A DNA stretch of 64,000 nucleotides from Kiloniella majae (GCF_002118315.1 NZ_MTSZ01000007.1:1-64000); one strand, 5' to 3'. Shown: positions 1 through 9,174, numbered from the stretch's first letter. Notes: generated by a model not told the origin, from the letters alone. Translations and numbers: made by a program.

Positions 1-13
1 AGAACAAGTGCAT

Positions 14-43
14 AAAAAAGCCAGCTGCAAAATGCAGCTGGCT
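14..43 (-). terminator. Intrinsic terminator after tautomerase/folC
   Basis: An 11-bp perfect inverted repeat (arms AGCCAGCTGCA and TGCAGCTGGCT, loop AAA) is followed on the minus strand by a run of Ts. It would end leftward transcription from the trpB-trpA-accD-folC-tautomerase direction. There is no T run on the plus side. Confidence 0.8.
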
Positions 44-165
44 ATAACCTAAAAAAACGTCAACGTATTTCAGGACGAGTCAGAATTACCGAAACGCAAA
101 CAGGCACACAAGTGGTGTGTTATCTCGGTTATCTGGTTCCAGTAAGGCGCAAGCCGGGTAAAAAA

Positions 166-360
166 TTAATGGTGTACTTTATCAGTGCAGAGAATACCCC
201 CGGCACCCCAGTTTTCTTTATGAACATCGTCGATAACGACATACACCGCTTCGGTATTGCAGCCTGTGATTCGGGCCGTTTCTTCGGTCAGTGTTTTGAC
301 CAGAGCACGTTTTTGCTCAAGTGAACGACCTTGGAACATTTCCACACGGATGATCGGCAT
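166..360 (-). CDS. 4-oxalocrotonate tautomerase family protein
   Basis: A 64-residue protein starting MPIIRVEMFQGRS, so processing of Met leaves the N-terminal Pro that serves as catalytic base in the 4-oxalocrotonate tautomerase/DmpI superfamily. The length is typical of the short single-domain members, which assemble into hexamers. The region around residues 11-25, rich in Glu, Lys and Arg (GRSLEQKRALVKTL), fits the family. The gene lies 119 nt after folC on the same strand and before a strong terminator, so it may be the last gene of that transcript. The substrate cannot be told from sequence. The family call is firm; the physiological role is unknown. Confidence 0.85.
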   Translation of the reverse strand: MPIIRVEMFQGRSLEQKRALVKTLTEETARITGCNTEAVYVVIDDVHKENWGAGGILCTDKVHH

Positions 361-479
361 GGTTTCGTCCTCTTTCTAAGTTGAATCAGAATAGAGGTTT
401 TTAACCAAAAAAGCTAGGCTTCGTCTTGGACAAAGAGTCGCGTCAATGACAACAAGGTATATTATTATCAGGTATCTGG

Positions 480-1769
480 TTAGTGGCTTTCTGCGAGGAT
501 ATGGCCTGCGAGGTAGAGAGAGCCACAAATTAGAATGCGACCAGGTTCTTCCTGGGCAAGAATTTCTTCAACAGCCTGTTGTGCCGAAGTGCAAGGCTTG
601 GCATCAAAACCGGCTTCAACAGCATGGGCAGCGGCGTCTTCGGCGCTAAGTGAAGCGGCTTCAAAAGGAATTTCAATCGCTCTCAGGCTTGAGCCAAGTG
701 GGGCCAGCGGGCGCAGATAGTCTGTGGCCGCTTTTGTATTGAGCATGCCATAGATGATATGGACCGGCTTGTCCTGCCATGTCTTGAGAATCGTAGCCAA
801 AGCAAGCCCGGCAGATTCGTTGTGACCACCATCAAGCCAAAGCTCACAACTATTGGGCAGGAGGTCGGGTAACAGACCTGTGGTCAGCTTCTGCATACGA
901 CCGGGCCAATAGGCTTGGGTCAGGCCTTCTTGAATTCTATCTGTTTGTAAATTAAAAGAATTAGCCAGAATATCTGTGGCAGCCACGGCCAAGGCGGCAT
1001 TCTCGACTTGATGTTCCCCCAGAAGGTTGGGGTTTGGATAGCGTGTTTCCCCATGACGTCCTTTGAATACAAAATTCTTTTCTGAGGGAACCACAGTCCA
1101 ATCTTCGCCCTCGATATAGAGTTCGGCACCAACTTCCTCAGCGCGCGCCTTTATGACTGCGAGAGCAGCTTTGGGTTGCTTGCCAACCACACAGGGAACG
1201 CCGGACTTGAGGATACCAGCTTTTTCTGCTGCGATTTCCTCAATGGTCTCCCCCAGGAACTGGGTGTGATCAACTGAAATGGGGGTGATGGCGGTCAAAG
1301 CTGGTTGTGCGACCATATTGGTCGCATCAAGTCGGCCACCCAAGCCTGTCTCGAGCAAAAGAGCATCTGCCTTGTGACGGCTATAGGCGAGGAATGCTGC
1401 AACGGTTGTTACTTCAAAAAAGGTTATGGAATCCGGGCCGTTTACCTTTTCGCACTCTTCAAGGAGTGCAACCAATTCCTCTTCGGAAATCAGCTCCCCT
1501 GCAAGCCTGATACGCTCGTGGAATTTTACCAGATGAGGAGAAGTGTAGAGATGAACATCCTTGTTATGTGCTTCCAAAATCGCCCTGAGATAGGCAAGGA
1601 AAGATCCTTTGCCATTGGTTCCGGCGACATGAATAACCGGGGGTAACTTTTCTTCCGGATGATCAAGTAAACCCAACAAGCGCTCCACGCGGCTGAGGGA
1701 TAAATCAATAATTTTGGGATGCAAGAGGCTAAGGCGCTCTAAGACGATATCACTCCGGCGCATGGTCAT
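480..1769 (-). CDS. folC: Bifunctional folylpolyglutamate synthase/dihydrofolate synthase
   Basis: A 429-residue Mur-ligase-fold enzyme that ligates glutamate to dihydropteroate and to tetrahydrofolates using ATP, in the cytoplasm. The ATP-binding loop GTNGKGS is at residues 50-56, followed by the TSPHLV motif and the family's GGHN motif in the C-terminal domain. Length is normal for FolC. An AGG-type ribosome site lies about 8 nt before the first ATG, which supports this start over the second Met at residue 3. It follows accD on the same strand, an order conserved in many proteobacteria. A long hairpin lies in the accD-folC gap and may uncouple their expression. Confidence 0.95.
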   Translation of the reverse strand: MTMRRSDIVLERLSLLHPKIIDLSLSRVERLLGLLDHPEEKLPPVIHVAGTNGKGSFLAYLRAILEAHNKDVHLYTSPHLVKFHERIRLAGELISEEELVALLEECEKVNGPDSITFFEVTTVAAFLAYSRHKADALLLETGLGGRLDATNMVAQPALTAITPISVDHTQFLGETIEEIAAEKAGILKSGVPCVVGKQPKAALAVIKARAEEVGAELYIEGEDWTVVPSEKNFVFKGRHGETRYPNPNLLGEHQVENAALAVAATDILANSFNLQTDRIQEGLTQAYWPGRMQKLTTGLLPDLLPNSCELWLDGGHNESAGLALATILKTWQDKPVHIIYGMLNTKAATDYLRPLAPLGSSLRAIEIPFEAASLSAEDAAAHAVEAGFDAKPCTSAQQAVEEILAQEEPGRILICGSLYLAGHILAESH

Positions 1770-1807
1770 ATCTCTACCTGATAGAAGTTTATTGCTTGGT
1801 GCTTACC

Positions 1808-1840
1808 CCTCCTGTTTAACTTTTGATGTTTAACAGGAGG
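1808..1840 (-). repeat. 13-bp perfect hairpin between accD and folC
   Basis: Arms CCTCCTGTTTAAC (1808-1820) and GTTTAACAGGAGG (1828-1840) are perfectly complementary around a 7-nt loop. The element begins about 10 nt after the accD stop and lies within the 80-nt accD-folC gap. No T run follows on the minus strand, so it is not a standard intrinsic terminator. It could be an RNA processing or stability element. Confidence 0.7.
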
Positions 1841-1849
1841 AAACCCGGC

Positions 1850-2776
1850 TTATTCAGCCGAGTCGTTCTTTTCAGCGGCTTCTTCTTTTGCTTCCTCAGC
1901 ACCTTTGAGCGGCAAAATCTCCGCCGAAGGGCCTTTTTGGGTCAAAAGATTGAAAACACGAATAAGTGTTTCACGAAGATCGTGGCGATGAACCACCATA
2001 TCGACCATGCCATGTTCCAAAAGATACTCGGCAGTCTGGAAACCTTCAGGCAGTTTTTCCCGGATAGTTTCCTCGATTACGCGTTTTCCTGCAAAACCAA
2101 TATTGGCTTGTGGTTCCGCAATCGCGATATCCCCGAGCATAGCAAAGGAAGCAGAAACACCACCCGTGGTCGGATCGGTTAAAAGAACCACATAGGGAAG
2201 CCCGGCATCCTTAACCATATCAACTGCAATGATTGACCGTGGCATTTGCATCAGAGAGAGAATGCCCTCTTGCATACGGGCACCACCAGAAGCCGGGATG
2301 ACTAGTAAAGGTGCTTCTTGAAGAACGGCGAGTTTTGCGGCTGTCAGAAGTCCTTCGCCAACAGCAGTTCCCATAGATCCGCCCATGTATGAGAAGTTAA
2401 AGACAGCGACAACCGTCTGCATGCCACCCATCGTACCGCGGGCAACAAGAATAGCTTCCTTGTCTTCATTTTTTGCATTCGCGTCTTTGATGCGGTCTGT
2501 GTATCTTTTCAGATCTTTGAATTTTAGCGGATCAGTAAGGGTCTTGGGTAACTCAACGAGGGTGTAGTCGCCGTCGTCAAAAAGAGTCTCAAGGCGTTTT
2601 CTCGCAGAGATCCGCATGTGATGTCCACTGTAGGGACAGACCCAAAGGTTCTTTTCCAATTCCTTTTTGAAAATCATCTGGCCTGTGGCAGGTGATTTTA
2701 CCCATAGATCATCTGGTGTATCTTTCTGTACCAGCGCACGGATCTTCGGGCGGACGTAGTTGGAAATCCAGTTCAT
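1850..2776 (-). CDS. accD: Acetyl-CoA carboxylase carboxyltransferase beta subunit
   Basis: A 308-residue beta subunit of the carboxyltransferase that moves carboxyl from biotin to acetyl-CoA, the first step of fatty acid synthesis; it pairs with AccA. The crotonase-like core is intact (glycine-rich SGGARMQEG segment, LTDPTTGGVSASFA). The N-terminal zinc ribbon is degenerate: the positions equal to the four E. coli cysteines are Ser28, Thr31, Cys47 and Ser50, so only one ligand remains. From memory, such loss occurs in several alphaproteobacterial AccD proteins. The C-terminal tail is rich in Glu, Lys and Ala. An AAGG site precedes the ATG by about 9 nt. It follows trpA by 23 nt, probably cotranscribed. 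Confidence 0.95.
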   Translation of the reverse strand: MNWISNYVRPKIRALVQKDTPDDLWVKSPATGQMIFKKELEKNLWVCPYSGHHMRISARKRLETLFDDGDYTLVELPKTLTDPLKFKDLKRYTDRIKDANAKNEDKEAILVARGTMGGMQTVVAVFNFSYMGGSMGTAVGEGLLTAAKLAVLQEAPLLVIPASGGARMQEGILSLMQMPRSIIAVDMVKDAGLPYVVLLTDPTTGGVSASFAMLGDIAIAEPQANIGFAGKRVIEETIREKLPEGFQTAEYLLEHGMVDMVVHRHDLRETLIRVFNLLTQKGPSAEILPLKGAEEAKEEAAEKNDSAE

Positions 2777-2799
2777 GCTTTCTGCCTTACTTGTTTCAA

Positions 2800-3630
2800 T
2801 TAAGTACGGGAACCACGTACACCATCTGCTAGTGTACGTACGTATTCCAGTACTGCTTGGCTGAGGCCAGGTTTCGCCTGGTTGTCATCATCCAAGTTTT
2901 CTTTCAATGTATCAATAATTGCGGAACCAACCACAGCGGCATCCGCAACTGTTGCAACGTTAGCGGCTTGTTCGGGTGTCCGAATACCAAAGCCAACGGC
3001 AACAGGTAAATCAGTTTCGGCTTTGAGGCGGGCAACTGCGTCGTGGATCGCACTGTCAGACGCGGCGGCAGTACCTGTAATGCCAAGTATGGATACGTAA
3101 TATACAAAACCACTCGTGTTGTTAAGTACTTTCGGTAATCTACCGCCAACTGTTGTTGGGGTTGTCAGTCGAATAAAGTGTAACCCTTGGTCTAATGTCG
3201 GGATACAGAATTCATCATCATGTTCTGGTGGCAGGTCAACAATGATAAACCCGTCGACACCTGCTGTCTTAGCATCGGCTAAAAACTTATCCACACCATA
3301 GATGTAAATCGGGTTGTAATATCCCATCAGGATAATTGGTGTATCTTGGTTATCCTGTCTAAAAGCACGCACGAGGTCGAGTGTTTTGCTTAGTGTCATG
3401 CCATTGCGCAAAGCCCGCAAACTGGATGCCTGAATAGCAGGGCCATCAGCCATTGGATCGGAAAAGGGCATGCCGAGTTCGATGACATCTGCACCAGCGT
3501 CTGGCAGGCCTTTGACAATTTCAAGGCTGGTCTCGAAATCGGGGTCACCCGCAGTCACAAACGTAACGAGGCCGCCTCTGCCTTCTTCCTTCAGGTCCGC
3601 GAAACGCTTTTCAAGTCTGGTTTGGCTCAT
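2800..3630 (-). CDS. trpA: Tryptophan synthase alpha subunit
   Basis: A 276-residue TIM barrel that cleaves indole-3-glycerol phosphate to indole and glyceraldehyde 3-phosphate and channels indole to TrpB. The catalytic acids are recognisable as Glu51 (in ELGMPFSDP) and Asp62 (in MADGP), equivalent to E. coli Glu49 and Asp60. The phosphate-binding segment [11 protein letters not shown] and the GSAI segment near the C terminus are present. The gene starts 12 nt after the trpB stop, so the two are surely cotranscribed and probably translationally coupled. Confidence 0.97.
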   Translation of the reverse strand: MSQTRLEKRFADLKEEGRGGLVTFVTAGDPDFETSLEIVKGLPDAGADVIELGMPFSDPMADGPAIQASSLRALRNGMTLSKTLDLVRAFRQDNQDTPIILMGYYNPIYIYGVDKFLADAKTAGVDGFIIVDLPPEHDDEFCIPTLDQGLHFIRLTTPTTVGGRLPKVLNNTSGFVYYVSILGITGTAAASDSAIHDAVARLKAETDLPVAVGFGIRTPEQAANVATVADAAVVGSAIIDTLKENLDDDNQAKPGLSQAVLEYVRTLADGVRGSRT

Positions 3631-3642
3631 GATATCTTCCCC

Positions 3643-4854
3643 CTAAATCTCTACGCCGAGTGCTTCGGCAACTGTAAAGATATCTTTGTCACCTCGACCA
3701 CAGAGGTTCATGAGGATGATTTTGTCTTTATCCATGTCAGGTGCAATTTTGGTCACATGTGCTAATGCGTGTGCAGGTTCCAATGCCGGGATAATCCCCT
3801 CAACTTTTGACAACATCTGGAAAGCTTCGAGTGCTTCAGTATCAGAGGCTGATGCATAGTTCACGCGACCAATGTCGTGTAGCCATGAATGCTCTGGGCC
3901 AATACCAGGATAGTCGAGACCGGCTGAGATAGAATGGGCATCTTGTATCTGTCCATCATCATCCTGTAACAGGAAGGTTCGGTTTCCATGCAGGACACCG
4001 GGCTTACCACCAGTCAACGACGCGGCATGTTTATCGGTTTTAACGCCAAAACCTGCGGCTTCAACGCCTGTGATAGCCACTTCTTTGTCATCAAGGAAGG
4101 GATGGAACAGGCCAATTGCATTCGAGCCTCCGCCAATACAGGCGACGAGTTGGTCAGGTAAACGACCTTCGGCTTCGCGCATTTGTTCTTTTGCTTCGCG
4201 GCCAATAATGGACTGGAAGTCACGGACCATCACTGGATAAGGGTGAGGCCCAGCGGCAGTACCGATGATATAGAACGTCTCTTCAACATTGGTCACCCAA
4301 TCACGCAATGCGTCATTCATGGCATCTTTCAGGGTGCCTGTACCACTTTCAACACCGATAACTTCAGCACCGAGCAACTTCATACGAAAGACATTTGGTG
4401 CCTGTCGTGCGATGTCCGTTGCGCCCATGTAAACAACACAGGGTAGATTGAAAAGGGCGCAAAACGTTGCCGTTGCAACACCGTGTTGTCCGGCGCCAGT
4501 TTCCGCGATAATCCGTTTTTTACCCATACGTCTGGCCAGAAGAATCTGTCCGAGTACGTTGTTTGCTTTGTGCGAACCTGTGTGGTTCAGCTCATCGCGC
4601 TTAAAGTAAATTTTTGCTCCACCGAGCTCACGGGTCAGGCGTTCTGCAAAATAAAGCGGGCTTGGGCGACCAACATAATGTTTGGCGTAATAGTCATAAT
4701 CTTTTTGAAATGAAGGATCAGCCTTGGCTGCGTCGTAGGCTTTTTCGACTTCGAGAATAAGCGGCATCAATGTTTCAGCGACATAGCGACCGCCAAAAAT
4801 ACCAAAATGCCCGCGCTCGTCAGGGCCGTTCATATAAGAATTAGGTGTTGTCAT
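3643..4854 (-). CDS. trpB: Tryptophan synthase beta subunit
   Basis: A 403-residue PLP enzyme that condenses indole with serine to tryptophan. The PLP lysine is Lys96 in HTGSHKANN, and the phosphate-binding GGGSNAIG segment is present. Length and sequence fit the TrpB1 type that works with TrpA, which follows directly. The gene is separated from trpF by a PAP2-phosphatase gene, whereas trpF and trpB are usually adjacent in alphaproteobacteria. No trp leader peptide or attenuator was found in the 87-nt gap before the start. Confidence 0.97.
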   Translation of the reverse strand: MTTPNSYMNGPDERGHFGIFGGRYVAETLMPLILEVEKAYDAAKADPSFQKDYDYYAKHYVGRPSPLYFAERLTRELGGAKIYFKRDELNHTGSHKANNVLGQILLARRMGKKRIIAETGAGQHGVATATFCALFNLPCVVYMGATDIARQAPNVFRMKLLGAEVIGVESGTGTLKDAMNDALRDWVTNVEETFYIIGTAAGPHPYPVMVRDFQSIIGREAKEQMREAEGRLPDQLVACIGGGSNAIGLFHPFLDDKEVAITGVEAAGFGVKTDKHAASLTGGKPGVLHGNRTFLLQDDDGQIQDAHSISAGLDYPGIGPEHSWLHDIGRVNYASASDTEALEAFQMLSKVEGIIPALEPAHALAHVTKIAPDMDKDKIILMNLCGRGDKDIFTVAEALGVEI

Positions 4855-4941
4855 ATCTACTCTGCAACCTTATCGGATCTCTATGATCTATCTTGGGCGG
4901 ACTTTGCCTGAAAAGCCTCTCTCCTGCAAGGGATGCGATGC

Positions 4942-5823
4942 TTAGATCTTTAATATCTTGAAAAGAAAAGGTGCTCCATAACTGGACCATAATCCGGCAA
5001 GGGTACCAACGAGGAAGGTAAGGATTAAAATAAGCTCTATTTCTTTCCCCGGTGCAATGTCGATTAAAAGTGCCAAGGGCGGCAAGCCAAGCAAAGGCCG
5101 GAGAGAAAGTTTTATCTTATTTGTAGGTTTTGGCGGGTATTTCCCATCCAAAAGTGCAAGACCGATAAGCCAACCGAACAAAAGGCCGGGAACTATGATG
5201 ATATTATCTGCTTTGACAGGACGCAGAGGATGTCCTGCGTTTTCAACCCAAATTGCAGGAACAATTTGCTGTCCGGCATTGGATGCTGACCATAGACCAG
5301 CGCCCATTAAAATGGCACAAAAAGCGAAAGAACCCGATACGCGGATGATCAAGGTGCTTTTTTGCCAGCATCGAGAGACAGGTTTTTCCAACAAAAATAT
5401 AGAAATGAGGAGGAAAACACCAATAGTCCAGCCTGTAAGGACCTGTTCCATACTGTGAACATTACCGGCAACCCTTGTCCAACCCGTTAGAATAACTATC
5501 GCTGCTGCGAGAAAATAGGCCCAACGTCGCTTCGAAGATTTTGCGAGAATACCATAAAAAAGTGGTGGTGTTTGCGCGTGTCCAGAAGGCATGCCGTAAG
5601 AGGTGCTTTTTTCAATCGCCAGAAGATCCGGATTCAACCAATAAGGACGCGGTTGCGCAAAGGCCATTTTGAGCGTTTGTTGGATCGAGCTTGAAAGGCA
5701 GAGGGCAAACCATAGGCGGGTGCCTAATCTGGGGCAGATAATCCAATAGATGCAGACTGTCGCAACGATAAAAAGCTGGATCTCACCAAAGTGAGTTAAA
5801 ACCGCGACGACAGAATCTGGCAT
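4942..5823 (-). CDS. PAP2-family membrane phosphatase
   Basis: A predicted multi-pass membrane protein of 293 residues with the three PAP2 motifs: KMAFAQPRP (Lys52, Arg59), PSGH (79-82) and TRVAGNVHSMEQV with Arg117 and His123. In the third motif Gln stands where most members have the Asp that assists the His; Gln also occurs there in glucose-6-phosphatase-like members. Likely substrates are lipid phosphates or undecaprenyl pyrophosphate, but this cannot be decided. The ATG at 5823 is chosen because a GAGGCGG-type site precedes it and it avoids the 32-nt overlap with trpF that the longer ORF would have. It sits in the trp operon direction between trpF and trpB. Confidence 0.85.
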   Translation of the reverse strand: MPDSVVAVLTHFGEIQLFIVATVCIYWIICPRLGTRLWFALCLSSSIQQTLKMAFAQPRPYWLNPDLLAIEKSTSYGMPSGHAQTPPLFYGILAKSSKRRWAYFLAAAIVILTGWTRVAGNVHSMEQVLTGWTIGVFLLISIFLLEKPVSRCWQKSTLIIRVSGSFAFCAILMGAGLWSASNAGQQIVPAIWVENAGHPLRPVKADNIIIVPGLLFGWLIGLALLDGKYPPKPTNKIKLSLRPLLGLPPLALLIDIAPGKEIELILILTFLVGTLAGLWSSYGAPFLFKILKI

Positions 5824-5836
5824 TATGTATTCCGCC

Positions 5837-6484
5837 TCAAGTATTTTTGGCTTTGGATGTAAAGCCAAGAATTTTTTCGACTGATTTCAGACCAGGTTGA
5901 TCTTCTACTCCGGAAGACACATCAACAGCCGGCGCACCGGAAATTTGAATGGCATCTTTCACATTATCGCAATTCAATCCACCAGCAAGCATCCATGAGC
6001 GCTTCCAGCTTTTCCCGGCGAGTAAACGCCAGTCAAAGGAAATGGCATTACCACCTGGTAACGCATTTTTCAGGTCTTTTGGCGGCTTGGCATCAAACAA
6101 TAGTCGATCAGAAACTTCTTCAAAAACAGAGACTGTCTCAAAATCCTTCTGTTCTGAAATTTTAATAACTTTCATGACTTCAAGGCCAAAGTTACGTTTG
6201 ATCTCGGCAACACGGTCCGGTGTTTCGCTGCCGTGGAGTTGCAAAATATCCAAAGGAACCTGTTCTGTTATCAGGCGAATGTCATCGTCACTGGCATTAA
6301 CAAGTAATCCAACCTTCTTAATCTCGGACTTCACCTGTTTTGCAAGGGCTGCGGCCTGTTCGACAGAAACATTGCGTGGGCTTTTGGGGAAAAAGACAAA
6401 GCCAAGATATTCCGCACCAGCTTCCTGTGCTGCGTTCAGAGCATCGTTACTGTTTATTCCACAAATTTTAACTTCTGTTGCCAA
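5837..6484 (-). CDS. trpF: Phosphoribosylanthranilate isomerase
   Basis: A 215-residue TIM barrel that carries out the Amadori rearrangement of N-(5-phosphoribosyl)anthranilate in tryptophan synthesis. The N terminus VKICGI has the catalytic Cys8. The VDVSSGVE segment near the C terminus carries the catalytic Asp and the phosphate-binding loop. Length is normal. It is the first gene of the trpF-PAP2-trpB-trpA-accD-folC run, with only 44 nt between it and the upstream membrane-protein gene, so a dedicated promoter is not obvious. Confidence 0.95.
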   Translation of the reverse strand: MATEVKICGINSNDALNAAQEAGAEYLGFVFFPKSPRNVSVEQAAALAKQVKSEIKKVGLLVNASDDDIRLITEQVPLDILQLHGSETPDRVAEIKRNFGLEVMKVIKISEQKDFETVSVFEEVSDRLLFDAKPPKDLKNALPGGNAISFDWRLLAGKSWKRSWMLAGGLNCDNVKDAIQISGAPAVDVSSGVEDQPGLKSVEKILGFTSKAKNT

Positions 6485-6528
6485 GGGGCTATCTCACTAT
6501 TTTGTTAAAGGGTATAATCCCCATTTTC

Positions 6529-7497
6529 TTACGCAAAGCGCTCTGTAATCTCTTCGGTGCTTTGCCAGCCAGTATTGGTCGCAAAACAATAGTTGTGCAT
6601 GTTAATAAATGGAATCATTGCGAGTAAAGACAAGATTGTGACTCCAAAGTATAGGGGAATAATGAACAAAAGTGTTGATGTCGACGTCAAGATCGTTGCG
6701 GGGTTATTCGTTTGAAGAATATCACTTGAAGAAAACAGGGCGATAGAAAAAACGCCTGCCGCAATTGATATGATAATACCGACCGCAAAACTCATAACAA
6801 AATATAGGACAAAGAAGGCCAAAAAGATTTGTAATCCCTGCTTTCTGGTATGTGCCCAGCTCATCGAAAAACTATAAGACTGATCTAGTGCCGTAGCTGG
6901 AAACACATAAGAAAGCTTCAAAACAACTGTGCTAAACAAAGCCATGAGTAGTAGCATAATAGGGAATATAAGAAATATCATTCCCCCGATCATAGAGGGA
7001 GAGTAGTTTTCAGTCTGCAATGAGAAGCTTTCTAAGCCGAAGAAGAGTATAAAGCCTACAATTACAAAAAGTGCTATAACGACGATAAAGGCTATATAGC
7101 TGCCAATACCCAATAACAGTCCTTTTCCTGCAAGCAGAAAGTGTCTTTTGTTTAGCTTGAGGAAAAGCGTTGTTGAAACTGAATCCTCGTCTAAAAAAGT
7201 AAAACGAACCCAAGCGGCGTAAAATTGAAAGAAAATAAGCGAAGCCACGAGTAGAAAAAGTATTTGAACAACAAAAAACAGTGGGGAAATTTCTGTTTCT
7301 AACGATGTGCTATCGGGTGCAAGCACAGAAATTAAGTATGTGCTAATAGCCATTATGACGAGCAAGGAAATGGTTGGTAAAAGAGTAAATTTTACAGCCG
7401 TTTTAAAGTTAGAAAATAGAGGTTCAAAAGCCATGTTCATAGCCTCGCCAAACCTAATCTTTTCGACAGGATGTTGAGAGATTTGCTCTAATGTCAC
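6529..7497 (-). CDS. Integral membrane protein, paralogue of the next gene upstream
   Basis: A 322-residue protein with about six hydrophobic segments and no recognised enzyme motif. Starting at the GTG (7497) is supported by an AAAGGG site 7 nt before it. It shares with the protein at 7574-8431 the segment PATAx(7-9)SWxHTxxQGxxI (here FPATALDQSYSFSMSWAHT), the same general topology and a hydrophilic N terminus, so the two probably arose by tandem duplication. The shared motif lies between the middle and late hydrophobic segments. Function is unknown. The pair occupies the space between pyrF and trpF on the same strand. Confidence 0.75.
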   Translation of the reverse strand: MTLEQISQHPVEKIRFGEAMNMAFEPLFSNFKTAVKFTLLPTISLLVIMAISTYLISVLAPDSTSLETEISPLFFVVQILFLLVASLIFFQFYAAWVRFTFLDEDSVSTTLFLKLNKRHFLLAGKGLLLGIGSYIAFIVVIALFVIVGFILFFGLESFSLQTENYSPSMIGGMIFLIFPIMLLLMALFSTVVLKLSYVFPATALDQSYSFSMSWAHTRKQGLQIFLAFFVLYFVMSFAVGIIISIAAGVFSIALFSSSDILQTNNPATILTSTSTLLFIIPLYFGVTILSLLAMIPFINMHNYCFATNTGWQSTEEITERFA

Positions 7498-7573
7498 GTG
7501 AATACCCTTTATCTGTTTATGCTATTTAGTAGCAATCATAGATAAATTTGCAAGCCATACTGGCTTCAGTAGA

Positions 7574-8431
7574 TTAACTTACCTCTTCGTCTGCGGATGA
7601 TGATGAAGCTTCCGGAACCCACCCCGTGCAGCCTTTGAAGGCTATGGAGAGCATCGAAATCACGGCGGCGGTTGGCAAATAAGTTACAGCAAGAATGATG
7701 AGCTGTAGAAAGAAAAAAGCTGGTCCGTTGTTTTGAATAAAACTCAGGATGTTAAAATTAGCTGCATCTTCTGGTGTTGTGGGCATGCCCGTGAATAAGC
7801 TTCCAAAAGCGAACATTGCGATAAGGAGCATTAATAAACCAAAGGGAATTGTGAGCATCAGGAAGGCAGCAACAATGCGCCACCCCTGTTTGTCTGTATG
7901 TTTCCAGCTTGTATCCAGTGTGTATTTTTCACCGACAGCGGTGGCGGGAAGGATAAAGGATAATCTTGCCACGACATATAGCATCACAACTATTAGTCCC
8001 AAGAATAGAAAAGGAACAAGTGTCGGGATCGCTGCGCCTATGGTCAGAACGGGTAAGGTGCCAATCAAACTCATGCCATAAAAGATGGCGAGTAGAATTA
8101 TGATTTTGAGAAGAAACTGCCAATGCACCCGGTTCCAACTTGTAATTGAAGTGGATTCTGGTGCTTGTAGATTTAATAAAGTCCGGCGATGCCAGGCAAC
8201 TGCAAATAGAGTATGGGGGATATAGGCAAGGATGCTCAGTATCCAGCTTGATAGCGCGTTGCCGAGGGATGGGATCGACAATGCCGTTATGAGGGCAGAG
8301 AGAAGGAAGGGGAACAAAGCCATTTGTACTAGCGCGGGCAAATTCCCCATAACCGTTTTAATGGCAAGACTGCTAACAGTTTTAACCGGAATGTCATGAA
8401 CGGCTTGTTCTGGAGGAATCTGGGATACCAT
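7574..8431 (-). CDS. Integral membrane protein, paralogue of the neighbour
   Basis: A 285-residue protein with about six hydrophobic segments. It carries LPATAVGEKYTLDTSWKHT followed by KQGWRI, matching the FPATA...SWAHTRKQGLQI block of the 6529-7497 protein. The ATG start is preceded by GGAAAG. The C-terminal tail (EASSSSADEEVS) is short and acidic. It lies 35 nt after pyrF and 76 nt before its paralogue. No known family is recognised with certainty; a transporter-like or membrane-organising role would be a guess. Confidence 0.75.
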   Translation of the reverse strand: MVSQIPPEQAVHDIPVKTVSSLAIKTVMGNLPALVQMALFPFLLSALITALSIPSLGNALSSWILSILAYIPHTLFAVAWHRRTLLNLQAPESTSITSWNRVHWQFLLKIIILLAIFYGMSLIGTLPVLTIGAAIPTLVPFLFLGLIVVMLYVVARLSFILPATAVGEKYTLDTSWKHTDKQGWRIVAAFLMLTIPFGLLMLLIAMFAFGSLFTGMPTTPEDAANFNILSFIQNNGPAFFFLQLIILAVTYLPTAAVISMLSIAFKGCTGWVPEASSSSADEEVS

Positions 8432-8466
8432 ACTTTACTTTCCGGCTTTGTTTCCGGCCTTCTGAT

Positions 8467-9174
8467 TTAGTTTAATTCGTCAACAATTCTGCGTGCGGCG
8501 GCAACAGGGTCTTCAGCGCCAGTGATCGGGCGGCCAATGACAAGGTAATCCGCACCAGCTTCAATGGCATCGCGTGGTGTCATGATTCGTTTTTGATCGC
8601 CTGCACTTGCCCATGTAGGTCTTATGCCGGGAACAACAAGTTTAAAATCAGGTCCGCAGGCCTTACGAAGCAGTTTAATTTCCTTTGAAGAGCAGACCAC
8701 GCCATCAATGCCGCTTTCTTTTGCGAGCAGAGCAAGGCGTTCTACCTGTTCCGCTGCGGGGCCTTGTTGGCCGACGTCTGATAGATCGCTATCATCCATG
8801 CTTGTCAGAACAGTAACCGCCAATACGATCGGACGAGGAATGCCAAGATCTTCGGATGTTTCTCGTGCGGCTTCTACTGCGGCCTGCATCATCGCTTTGC
8901 CACCTGATGCGTGTACATTCACCATAAAGGGACGCATGTGCAGAGAAGACCGGATCGCTCCGGCAACAGTATTAGGGATGTCATGAAATTTCAGGTCGAC
9001 AAAAAGAGGTTCGCCGCCCACGGCACCTCTGACCGCATTGGGGCCTTGAGCTGTAAAAAGCTCTTTGCCGATTTTAATGCCGCCGACTTCACCAGAGAGT
9101 GCTTTCGCGAGCTCTGTTGCTTTATTGATATCCGGGGTGTCAATGGCAACAAAGATACGTTCTTTCGGGGTCAT
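8467..9174 (-). CDS. pyrF: Orotidine 5'-phosphate decarboxylase
   Basis: Catalyses the last step of UMP synthesis. The 235-residue form starting MTPKERIFVAIDTPD is chosen because a GGAG site lies 8 nt before this ATG and because family members begin close to the VAID strand; the longer ORF to 9240 adds 22 unlikely residues. The charged active-site array DxKxxD is Asp60, Lys62 and Asp65 in VDLKFHDIPNT, and the phosphate-binding end GADYLVIGRPI is present. The length is right for the bacterial short form. Confidence 0.95.
   Translation of the reverse strand: MTPKERIFVAIDTPDINKATELAKALSGEVGGIKIGKELFTAQGPNAVRGAVGGEPLFVDLKFHDIPNTVAGAIRSSLHMRPFMVNVHASGGKAMMQAAVEAARETSEDLGIPRPIVLAVTVLTSMDDSDLSDVGQQGPAAEQVERLALLAKESGIDGVVCSSKEIKLLRKACGPDFKLVVPGIRPTWASAGDQKRIMTPRDAIEAGADYLVIGRPITGAEDPVAAARRIVDELN

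Noticed and set aside
5949-6548. 199-residue open frame antisense to trpF
   Set aside because: It lies wholly over trpF, has no family-like motif or ribosome site, and is explained by codon bias of the real gene.
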